A DNA stretch of 5,808 nt, taken from the NCBI GenBank assembly GCA_029864945.1, contig JAOTSL010000209.1, forward strand, positions 1-5,808, read 5' to 3'. Under the pieces are notes generated by a model. That model saw only the letters and a program-made list of their open reading frames with translations, was not told the DNA's origin and ran no database searches. The position numbers and the translations under genes were made by a program. Below, piece after piece: positions 1-5,414 of this stretch (its first letter is position 1; each line of letters begins with the position of its first letter). Source of the DNA: Gammaproteobacteria bacterium. Its GTDB lineage: Bacteria > Pseudomonadota > Gammaproteobacteria > S012-40.

Positions 1-175
1 TAGATTGCTCTGCTATTTTACTGCGGGCCTGATTGGTTAGCGTTTGTGGGTCGCAATCTAAAGGGGCGGGCAGCAACTCTGCAGATAACGGACAAAACCC
101 TAAAATATTAATTGCAGCGACTAATAAGGACTTTCCGATTTCATCATGAGTGATGAGTAAAATTTTTACGGTCAT
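1..175 (-). CDS. PTS mannose-type IIA component (EIIA-Man family), 5' part only
   Basis: The gene starts at the ATG at 175-173 and runs off the left edge, so only the first 58 residues are visible. They begin MTVKILLITHDEIGKSL. His10, in the ITHDEIG context, sits where the phospho-accepting histidine of the EIIA-Man domain lies (H10 in E. coli ManX). The following stretch ILGFCPL and the later DCDPQTL...QAR pattern match the stand-alone proteobacterial members of this family. The usual glycine just after the histidine is Asp11 here. Family knowledge: a cytoplasmic protein that accepts phosphate from HPr and, in nitrogen-PTS clusters, probably acts in regulation rather than sugar uptake. Its start codon overlaps the rapZ stop as ATGA, which implies translational coupling. 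By analogy with Xanthomonas-type clusters, an HPr gene and an EI gene may follow; that is inference. The C-terminal half of the domain is outside the window. Confidence 0.88.
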   Translation of the reverse strand, partial: MTVKILLITHDEIGKSLLVAAINILGFCPLSAELLPAPLDCDPQTLTNQARSKIAEQS

Positions 176-1026
176 TCAAGTTCTCTGTGTCGTACGATTA
201 AGTCGTATTGATCTTTAAAATATTGAGAGAGCTTTTCGATAAGATAAACTGAGCGATGATGTCCGCCGGTACAGCCGATAGCTATTGTAAGATATGTTCT
301 ATCGGCGGATTTTATACGGGGTATCCATTTAATGGCAAAGTTTTTTATATCGTCATGCATTTCTGTTACGTCATTGTGTTTTTCAAGAAATTCGATAACG
401 GGTTGATCTTTACCTGTGTATTCTCGTAAATGTGTTTCCCAATAGGGGTTTGGCAGGCTGCGCACATCAAAAATAAAATCTGCATCCGCAGGGAGGCCGT
501 GCTTGAATCCAAAAGACATAAATAAAAGTGACAGGGTTTTATCGCTTGATTTGGTTAACCGCTCTTTAATTAGGTCTCTTAATTGATGTAGATTAGTGCG
601 ACTGGTTTCAAGGTATAAATCCGCTTCGTGAGAAATTGGATCCAACAACTCGCGCTCTTGCTGGATCGCTTCGGCTAATGAGACATTGTTTTTTGTAAGG
701 GGATGCTTGCGCCGGGTTTCACTAAAACGTTTAATGAGAATGTCATCGTCAGCGTCGAGAAAAACCACTTCGCATGAAAGGTTGGTAGTGCGTAATCCGG
801 ATAGAATAGCAGAAAAGCGTTTCAGGTCTTCTGAGCGATTACGGGCATCAATTCCAACTGCAGCATATTCATAAAATCGTTCTGGCGTACTCACCATCTG
901 TGCAGCAAAATTAGAAAGCAGACTGATTGGTAAGTTATCTATGCAAAAAAAACCGATATCTTCAAGCACGTGTAAGACGGTGCTTTTTCCGGAGCCTGAT
1001 AGTCCACTAATGATGAATAATTTCAC
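172..1026 (-). CDS. rapZ: RapZ, RNase adapter / nucleotide-binding protein (YvcJ/YhbJ family)
   Basis: The 284-residue protein resembles E. coli RapZ along nearly its whole length. The N-terminal kinase-like domain has the P-loop GLSGSGKS (residues 8-15), followed by LEDIGFFCIDNLP and the FLDADDD stretch near residue 89. The C-terminal domain has SFGFKHG (171-177), FDVRSLPNP (186-194) and the family hallmark GCTGGHHRS (251-259). In enterobacteria RapZ senses glucosamine-6-phosphate and delivers the small RNA GlmZ to RNase E; in other bacteria its role is less clear. The chain ends at RHRELE and lacks the lysine/arginine tail that follows in E. coli. The start is GTG, directly after the hprK stop (TAAGTG, no gap), and it matches the family N-terminus. 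A weak GAG lies six bases upstream, so translation is probably coupled to hprK. The stop overlaps the next start as ATGA. Confidence 0.97.
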   Translation of the reverse strand: MKLFIISGLSGSGKSTVLHVLEDIGFFCIDNLPISLLSNFAAQMVSTPERFYEYAAVGIDARNRSEDLKRFSAILSGLRTTNLSCEVVFLDADDDILIKRFSETRRKHPLTKNNVSLAEAIQQERELLDPISHEADLYLETSRTNLHQLRDLIKERLTKSSDKTLSLLFMSFGFKHGLPADADFIFDVRSLPNPYWETHLREYTGKDQPVIEFLEKHNDVTEMHDDIKNFAIKWIPRIKSADRTYLTIAIGCTGGHHRSVYLIEKLSQYFKDQYDLIVRHRELE

Positions 1027-1953
1027 TTAAGTCTCATTTTGTTGGGCGGTAATTGCTGTGTCATGGGCTTCTATTAACGTGTTTGATGCGTTATCGCCCC
1101 AGCTATTTAATATGAGTTGCTTGGCAATAGATTCTACCAGTAACGCACGGTTTTCCTGATTTTTTGAAATACACCATTTAGGTATTGTTTTGCCAAGAAT
1201 ATTTATCGTTTCGTAAACATTAAAAATCGATGCTGCCGACTTTTTTACGACAGCATTGTTACTCAGATGAATAATTGCTGCAAGTGTATGTCGAGGAATT
1301 CTTTTTGCCTTCCCAATTGTTTTGTCGACATTAATTGGACCAATATCTTTTATGTGGATATATTCAGGCAGGTGTTCGGTGTGCTCAACAATAACCTGCC
1401 CATTAGGGTTGCGATAAATATTGGGTGCGTCATCAGCTATCCATAAATGCCCCCTATCTAACAATGCTAGAAGTAGGGTTGATTTTCCTGCGCCGCTTTC
1501 GCCAGTAATGAGTATGCCCTGATTATAGGCAATGACCATGCAGCCATGTATAGAGGTGGTTTCTAATGGAATATTTTCGGTGGCTCTTAGTAAATATTGG
1601 TAGGCCGACTGCTTTTTGTCAGTGAATAGAACGATGTTGATGATATTTTGACTTAAAAAATATGTGGGTATATTATTTTTATCGGTAAAAATAATATGGC
1701 TCGCATGATTGGTAACTAAGCGATTAATTAGTGCATCTTGTTCCGTGCCTGATAGCAAGTTGAGGTAGCTTAATTCATTTTCTTCAACAATGTGAATGTA
1801 ATAAGGGTGGATAGAATTTAAATAAGTGAGGATGTCAATACTTGATGAATCGATATCGCGACTTTGTGTTGCCTGCAATAATACTTGAAATGAACTACTG
1901 TGGTTAAATAGCTCTGAAATGTTTTTAGTTATTTCTTTATTGCTCAGACTCAC
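1027..1953 (-). CDS. hprK: HPr kinase/phosphorylase homologue, full-length but divergent
   Basis: The protein has 308 residues with the two-domain layout of bifunctional HprK. The N-terminal domain (about 1-130) includes ELSYLNLL (60-67) and HIIFTDKNNIP (86-96), as in HPr_kinase_N. The C-terminal catalytic domain has HG (136-137), the P-loop GESGAGKS (151-158) and RGHLWIADD (167-175) with the Asp pair 174-175. Family members phosphorylate, and dephosphorylate by phosphorolysis, a serine of HPr. Several family-defining positions differ here. The LEIRGxG signature reads IHIKDIG (199-205), so its Glu is His200. The residue after the P-loop Ser is Thr, not Glu. The later PVxxGRN motif is not recognisable (SKNQENR, 263-269). 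Start choice: GTG at 1953-1951, overlapping the end of ptsN by 17 bases; no strong ribosome binding site is seen and the next in-frame start is well inside. The N-terminal half is visibly more AT-rich than rpoN. HprK homology is secure; activity is uncertain. Confidence 0.9.
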   Translation of the reverse strand: MSLSNKEITKNISELFNHSSSFQVLLQATQSRDIDSSSIDILTYLNSIHPYYIHIVEENELSYLNLLSGTEQDALINRLVTNHASHIIFTDKNNIPTYFLSQNIINIVLFTDKKQSAYQYLLRATENIPLETTSIHGCMVIAYNQGILITGESGAGKSTLLLALLDRGHLWIADDAPNIYRNPNGQVIVEHTEHLPEYIHIKDIGPINVDKTIGKAKRIPRHTLAAIIHLSNNAVVKKSAASIFNVYETINILGKTIPKWCISKNQENRALLVESIAKQLILNSWGDNASNTLIEAHDTAITAQQNET

Positions 1954-2416
1954 GATTTTCTGCAGAAGAAAACTGGGTTAAAATTGTGTGAATTGCTTTC
2001 GGGTCTTGGGTTGATCGTAGTTTATCTCGGACTTCTGGTTTGCTGAACATTTCAGATAATAGCGCGAGCACTTCTAAGTGTTCATCAGAGCAGTTCGGCG
2101 GAACTAATAAGGCGCATAGCAGGTCAACCGGTTCGCCATCGGGAGCATCAAAATCAATGCCTTTCTCTAACTGGATAAAGGCGGCAATTGTTTGATTGGC
2201 ACTTTTCAATCGCCCATGAGGTATTGCAATGCCTTTCCCAAGCCCGGTGCTACCCAGTTTTTCTCTGGCTATTAAGCTATCGAAAATTTCATTTTGATCG
2301 ACACCTTCGACTCCGGTGCTGATTAAATGACTAATACGCTCCAAGGTGCGTTTTTTACTGGAAGCACTAACACCGCATTCGATGCGATTGAGTGTAATTA
2401 AATTTGCAAACTGCAT
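1937..2416 (-). CDS. ptsN: PtsN, nitrogen-regulatory PTS EIIA component (EIIA-Ntr)
   Basis: With the start chosen here the protein has 159 residues, close to the 163 of E. coli PtsN. It is a single fructose/mannitol-type EIIA domain. The SSKKRTLERI motif lies at residues 19-28. The active-site block REKLGSTG...GIAIPHGRL spans about 51-70, with His67 as the expected phospho-accepting histidine. Family knowledge: phosphate passes from EI-Ntr to NPr/HPr to PtsN, and the phosphorylation state regulates potassium transport, nitrogen and stress functions. Start choice: the open frame continues upstream to an ATG at 2485, but the extra 23 residues match no homologue I know and are encoded by a strong hairpin. 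The ATG at 2416 gives MQFANLITL, which lines up with the normal PtsN N-terminus. No clear Shine-Dalgarno sequence precedes it (TATATAAAACT). The 3' end overlaps hprK by 17 bases, suggesting coupled expression. Confidence 0.94.
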   Translation of the reverse strand: MQFANLITLNRIECGVSASSKKRTLERISHLISTGVEGVDQNEIFDSLIAREKLGSTGLGKGIAIPHGRLKSANQTIAAFIQLEKGIDFDAPDGEPVDLLCALLVPPNCSDEHLEVLALLSEMFSKPEVRDKLRSTQDPKAIHTILTQFSSAENRESEQ

Positions 2417-2436
2417 AGTTTTATATAATCTACATT

Positions 2437-2495
2437 GCTTGCCCGCAATGCCGGCTAAGCAGGGTGTTGTCAGCCGGCATCGCAAGGTTGCAAGC
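2437..2495 (-). repeat. Strong imperfect stem-loop between hpf and ptsN
   Basis: The inner arms are 2445-2456 (gcaatgccggct) and 2472-2483 (agccggcatcgc). They form 12 pairs on the transcribed strand, one of them G-U, around a 15-base loop. The outer arms GCTTGC (2437-2442) and GCAAGC (2490-2495) add six perfect pairs outside an internal loop of 2 and 6 bases. The structure begins seven bases after the hpf stop and ends about 20 bases before the ptsN ATG. No T-run follows on the transcribed strand, so it does not look like an intrinsic terminator. It could be a REP-like element, an mRNA-stabilising or processing hairpin at the 3' end of hpf, or a ptsN leader structure. The sequence alone does not decide. 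Confidence 0.75.
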
Positions 2496-2501
2496 TAAAA
2501 A

Positions 2502-2879
2502 TTAATATTTGCCCAGATCGTTGTTTAGGTCGTCGTCTAAATCCAAATCAGTATCGCTTTTTTCTGTGTCATCGATGCGCACAGGTTTGCTGCGATGGTT
2601 TGTTATTTTTTCTTTGTGCTTAATAATTTGGCGATCTAGTTTGTCAGTTAGTGAATCAATAGCAGCATACATATCGGCATTCTCTGCGTGAGCAAAGATT
2701 TTATTACCCTTTACGTGGATAGTTGCTTCTGCTTTTTGAGCTTGTTTTTCAACACTTAAAACAACATGTACATCTGTAACACGATCAAAGTGTTTTTCAA
2801 CGCGGCCGATTTTCTCGTCAACATAGGCGCGTAGTGAATCGGTGATGTCAACGTGGTGGCCAGACAGATCAATTTTCAT
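2502..2879 (-). CDS. hpf: HPF, ribosome hibernation promoting factor (short type with acidic tail)
   Basis: The protein has 125 residues. Residues 1 to about 95 follow E. coli HPF closely, with MKIDLSGHHVDIT at the start, FDRVTDVHVVLSVEK in the middle and ADMYAAIDSLTDKLDRQIIKHKEK near the end of the domain. This is the S30AE fold that binds the decoding region of the 30S subunit and promotes 100S dimer formation in stationary phase. The E. coli protein ends at about 95 residues. Here about 30 more follow, with nine Asp and one Glu between residues 103 and 121 (DLDLDDDLNNDLGKY at the end). The tail is far shorter than the dimerisation domain of long HPF. The start is well supported: AGGAG at 2890-2886 sits about seven bases before the ATG. 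It lies 19 bases downstream of rpoN, consistent with cotranscription. Confidence 0.96.
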   Translation of the reverse strand: MKIDLSGHHVDITDSLRAYVDEKIGRVEKHFDRVTDVHVVLSVEKQAQKAEATIHVKGNKIFAHAENADMYAAIDSLTDKLDRQIIKHKEKITNHRSKPVRIDDTEKSDTDLDLDDDLNNDLGKY

Positions 2880-2885
2880 ATTGGA

Positions 2886-2890
2886 CTCCT
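2886..2890 (-). promoter_or_regulatory. Shine-Dalgarno sequence of hpf
   Basis: AGGAG on the minus strand is followed by TCCAAT and the hpf ATG, an ideal spacing. It is the clearest ribosome binding site among the genes in the window. This fits hpf needing efficient initiation of its own, while the genes after it appear to rely on coupling. Confidence 0.75.
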
Positions 2891-2898
2891 GAATTTTG

Positions 2899-4386
2899 TT
2901 AGGCTAAACGCTTCCGCTCATTAGAGGGCGGGATTGTCATTGCGTCGCGATATTTTGCAACGGTTCTCCTGGCTACATTAATCCCCTGATCTGACAGTAT
3001 TTTTGCAATTTTACTGTCGCTCAGAGGTTTTTTTGCTTCTTCTGCCGCAATCAGCTTTTTAATCAAAGCTCGAATCGCGGTTGAAGAGCATTCGCCGCCG
3101 CTAGCTGTGCTAACGTGGCTTGAAAAAAAGTATTTTAGCTCAAAAATACCACGCGGGGTATGCATGTATTTTTTATTGGTAATTCTTGAAATTGTGGATT
3201 CGTGCATACCAACCTCTTCGGCAACATCATGCAGAACCAATGCTTTCATGGCTTCTTCACCATGTTCAAGAAAACCTTTTTGTCGCTCTACGATACAGGT
3301 TGACACTTTCATTAGCGTCTCATTTCGGCTGTGCAAACTCTTGATGAGCCAGCGCGCCTCCTGAAGTTGTCCTTGCATGTAGGTGTTGTCAGGGCTTTTG
3401 TCTGCGCGTTGTATCAGGCCCGCGTAAACTGAGTTTATATTCAGTTTGGGGGTTGTGTCCGGATTAAGGCTAACAGTCCATCTGTTTTTATCTTTTCTGA
3501 CGTAAACATCTGGAATAATGTATTCGGGTGATCCTGAAGCAATCAGGTTGCCAGGGCGTGGATTCAGTGAGTGAATCAGTTGCACGACGTCCCGCAGTTT
3601 GTCTTCCGTTAATTTCATGCGACGCATCAGCATGTTGAAATCTCGGTTGGCCAGGAGATTAAAGTATTCCTTTAATAAAAGCATAGCTTCATTGTGCCAT
3701 GGAACTGAATTATCAATTTGCTTCAGTTGTAGAACCAGGCTTTCTTGCAGATTCCTTGCGCCGATACCAGGCGGATCAAAATTTTGAATGCGGTGTAAAA
3801 CGGCCTCAACTTCATCTAGCTCTATTTCGAGCGGTTCTTTTAGCAGATTCCAGATGTCTTCAGTTGAGCAGGCAAGGTATCCGTCATCACCTATTGAATC
3901 AATAATTGAAGAGGCGATAATGCGATCAATGTCACTAAATGGTGTGAGCTCCATTTGCCATGTTAGATGGTCGGATAGTGTATCTTCACTGGTGTTTTTA
4001 CTTTCGTAATCCCTGAGGCCGTCTTCTGAACTTGTGTAGTTTGTACCAGCTGTTGACGCGGAATAGTCATAGGTGTCTTCCCATGAGCTATCTACAGGCA
4101 GATCTGCAGGTAGATCATCTGATTGCATTTCAGTTGATGAGTCAGCAACTTCAAATTCCGAAGCGGGTTGTTCACTGTTGCGTTCGGCCTGAGCCGCTTC
4201 CTGACGGTTTTCGTCAGGTGACTTATGATCTTCTGCAGTCTCTTCGAGCATTGGGTTACTTTCCAACGCTTCCTGGATTTCTGTTTGAAGCTCAACAGTT
4301 GATAGTTGTAACAAGCGTATAGCCTGTTGCAACTGTGGCGTCATTGTAAGGTGTTGCCCTAAACGAAGCTGTAAGGATTGCTTCAC
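2899..4386 (-). CDS. rpoN: RpoN, RNA polymerase sigma-54 factor
   Basis: The 495-residue protein is complete. Region I (residues 1-47) begins MKQSLQLRLGQHLTMTPQLQ and is glutamine/leucine-rich, the part that contacts activators and inhibits open-complex formation. An acidic, poorly conserved linker (about 48-135) is region II. Region III holds the core-binding domain (about 136-270, including FDPPGIGARNLQE at 203-215) and the DNA-binding part. A helix-turn-helix covers about 384-406 (LHDVAEEVGMHESTISRITN), and the RpoN box ARRTVAKYR at 472-480 recognises the -24 element. Sigma-54 directs transcription of nitrogen, motility and other genes with AAA+ activators. The start is GTG at 4386-4384. 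A stop codon lies in frame 21 bases upstream and the N-terminus matches E. coli, so no longer form is possible. A weak AAGAG lies upstream. The 283-base gap before the gene may contain its own promoter. Confidence 0.98.
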   Translation of the reverse strand: MKQSLQLRLGQHLTMTPQLQQAIRLLQLSTVELQTEIQEALESNPMLEETAEDHKSPDENRQEAAQAERNSEQPASEFEVADSSTEMQSDDLPADLPVDSSWEDTYDYSASTAGTNYTSSEDGLRDYESKNTSEDTLSDHLTWQMELTPFSDIDRIIASSIIDSIGDDGYLACSTEDIWNLLKEPLEIELDEVEAVLHRIQNFDPPGIGARNLQESLVLQLKQIDNSVPWHNEAMLLLKEYFNLLANRDFNMLMRRMKLTEDKLRDVVQLIHSLNPRPGNLIASGSPEYIIPDVYVRKDKNRWTVSLNPDTTPKLNINSVYAGLIQRADKSPDNTYMQGQLQEARWLIKSLHSRNETLMKVSTCIVERQKGFLEHGEEAMKALVLHDVAEEVGMHESTISRITNKKYMHTPRGIFELKYFFSSHVSTASGGECSSTAIRALIKKLIAAEEAKKPLSDSKIAKILSDQGINVARRTVAKYRDAMTIPPSNERKRLA

Positions 4387-4415
4387 TCGATTACGCTCTT
4401 TTGATTACTGGAATT

Positions 4416-4431
4416 ACGTACTATTGTACGT
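4416..4431. repeat. Perfect dyad ACGTAC-N4-GTACGT upstream of rpoN
   Basis: Arms at 4416-4421 and 4426-4431 are exact inverted copies around a TATT spacer. The dyad lies 30 bases before the rpoN GTG. It overlaps the possible -10 hexamer at 4423-4428, a position suited to an operator. The RNA hairpin would be weak. No regulator is identified. Confidence 0.5.
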
Positions 4432-4452
4432 TTATTCGGGTTTAAATTACAC
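4423..4452 (-). promoter_or_regulatory. Possible sigma-70 promoter of rpoN
   Basis: On the minus strand the hexamer TACAAT (4428-4423) matches five of six positions of the -10 consensus. With an 18-base spacer, the -35 would be GTGTAA (4452-4447), only three of six. Transcription would start near 4416, giving a leader of about 30 bases. The weak -35 makes this tentative; the AT-rich region offers other weak matches. Confidence 0.28.
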
Positions 4453-4453
4453 A

Positions 4454-4472
4454 TGATTTTTTCGTAAAATCA
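4454..4472. repeat. AT-rich inverted repeat TGATTTT-N5-AAAATCA
   Basis: Seven-base arms at 4454-4460 and 4466-4472 pair exactly around TTCGT. The hairpin would be weak because it is mostly A-T. It lies just upstream of the possible rpoN promoter and may be a binding site; it may also be chance in AT-rich DNA. Confidence 0.35.
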
Positions 4473-4520
4473 GATGGCTAGTTCACTAACTCTCATACAG
4501 AGGATTTGTTTGGGATGGTG

Positions 4521-4536
4521 TATTCCAGTTGGAATA
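4521..4536. repeat. Perfect dyad TATTCC-N4-GGAATA
   Basis: Arms at 4521-4526 and 4531-4536 are exact inverted copies around AGTT. The 16-base size and symmetry resemble a dimeric regulator site. It lies about 135 bases before rpoN, near the middle of the intergenic region. No T-run follows, so it is not a terminator of lptB. Confidence 0.45.
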
Positions 4537-4669
4537 TTGTATTGGGAACTTATTAATGCCCGAGCCGAACTCTACCAAATAAACCTAATTTACAGAAACT
4601 TTTACCGGTGAAAAAGTGATTTATTTCGCAATTAAAGTCAGTTTTGTATTTGAAGTGTACGTTTTTCGA

Positions 4670-5407
4670 TCATAAAGAGAAGTTTTGGCCGAGGTAAACA
4701 TCTTTTACTAGCGGGTTATTCAGAATATCTGCGGGTTTGCCCTGCGCAATAACTTCGCCTGCATTTAGGATGTAGGCTCTTTCGCAGATTCCCAGTGTTT
4801 CCCGTACATTGTGATCTGTAATGAGCACGCCGATTCCGCGGGTGCATAGTTGCTTGATGATTTTTTGAATATCGATGACTGAAAGAGGGTCAACGCCGGC
4901 AAATGGTTCATCAAGTAAAATGTAGCGTGGCTCGGCTGCCAGTGCGCGGGCAATTTCAACCCGACGCCGCTCCCCACCTGAAAGTGCCATACCTAAATTG
5001 TCCCTGATGTGCATGATGTGAAACTCATTTAGCAGAGATTCGAGTTTATCAAGACGTTGTTGCTTGCTTAGCTCTTTACGTATTTCAAGTATGGCCATAA
5101 TATTTTCGGTAACGGTAAGTTTGCGAAAAATTGAGGCTTCCTGCGGCAAATAGCCAATACCTTTATTTGCGCGGCTGTGAAGAGGGTGGTCGGTTAGGTT
5201 TTGGTCGTCGAGAAAAATAGTGCCTTCATCGCTTTTGATGAGACCCACAATCATATAAAAGCTGGTTGTTTTTCCTGCGCCATTTGGTCCAAGTAAGCCT
5301 ACAACTTCCCCTGCTTTGATCTCGACAGACACATCTTTTACTACTTGCCGAGTTTTGAAGGTTTTTGCTAGGTGGCGGGCGACTAAGGTGGATGGAGTTA
5401 AGGTCAT
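4670..5407 (-). CDS. lptB: LptB, ATPase of the LPS export ABC transporter
   Basis: The 245-residue protein is a complete ABC ATPase of the LptB type. It has Walker A GPNGAGKTT (40-48), the Q-loop Gln89 in GYLPQEASIFRKL, signature LSGGE (142-146), Walker B ILLDEP (163-168), the D-loop GVDP (171-174) and the switch His199 in ITDHNVRETL. The YLPQEASIFRKL and DEPFAGVDP stretches, and the close match to E. coli LptB throughout, distinguish it from the related amino-acid transporter ATPases. It works in the cytoplasm as a dimer under LptF and LptG, powering extraction of LPS from the inner membrane and its transfer across the LptC-LptA bridge. The ATG lies seven bases after the lptA stop with no visible Shine-Dalgarno sequence (AAAAATAGACAATCC), so it is probably translated by ribosomes finishing lptA. 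Confidence 0.97.
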   Translation of the reverse strand: MTLTPSTLVARHLAKTFKTRQVVKDVSVEIKAGEVVGLLGPNGAGKTTSFYMIVGLIKSDEGTIFLDDQNLTDHPLHSRANKGIGYLPQEASIFRKLTVTENIMAILEIRKELSKQQRLDKLESLLNEFHIMHIRDNLGMALSGGERRRVEIARALAAEPRYILLDEPFAGVDPLSVIDIQKIIKQLCTRGIGVLITDHNVRETLGICERAYILNAGEVIAQGKPADILNNPLVKDVYLGQNFSL

Positions 5408-5414
5408 GGATTGT

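Larger units (their letters stand above)
4387..4669. other. Non-coding lptB-rpoN intergenic region
   Basis: This is the only long gap in the window, at 283 bases. I see no convincing protein-coding frame, tRNA or intrinsic terminator. It is AT-rich and contains several perfect short dyads (described separately) and a palindromic core ACCGGT at 4604-4609 flanked by T4 and GA4. The size and dyads suggest a regulatory leader for rpoN. Confidence 0.7.

Noticed and set aside
686..874. Plus-strand open frame of 62 codons opposite rapZ
   Set aside because: It is antisense to a conserved gene, has a basic composition typical of a shadow frame, and has no supporting signals.
2417..2485. Upstream ATG at 2485 giving a 182-residue PtsN
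   Set aside because: The extra 23 residues resemble no PtsN N-terminus I know, and they are encoded by the hairpin arms and loop. The ATG at 2416 gives the normal family start and length.
2437..2495. Intrinsic terminator after hpf
   Set aside because: The stem is strong, but no T-run follows on the transcribed strand: the downstream sequence is AATGTAGATTATATAAAACT.
3107..4322. Several open frames of 60-96 codons on the plus strand, and a 67-codon minus-strand frame at 4092-4295, across rpoN
   Set aside because: They lie inside the well-supported rpoN frame and show no recognisable protein motifs.
4550..4578. Alternative minus-strand promoter TTGGTA-N17-TAATAA
   Set aside because: The -35 matches four of six positions but the -10 only three of six, and AT-rich DNA gives such matches often.
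4563..4578. Sigma-54 type promoter (GG-N10-GC) upstream of rpoN
   Set aside because: The GG and GC elements in TGGTAGAGTTCGGC are nine bases apart instead of ten, and the flanking consensus bases are missing.
4425..4665. Nine-base direct repeat TGTACGTTT at 4425-4433 and 4657-4665, near both ends of the lptB-rpoN gap
   Set aside because: It is short, present only twice, and not linked to an insertion or duplication. Chance is sufficient.
4765..4977. A 70-codon minus-strand frame inside lptB
   Set aside because: It is an out-of-frame reading of the conserved ABC ATPase sequence and has no motif of its own.
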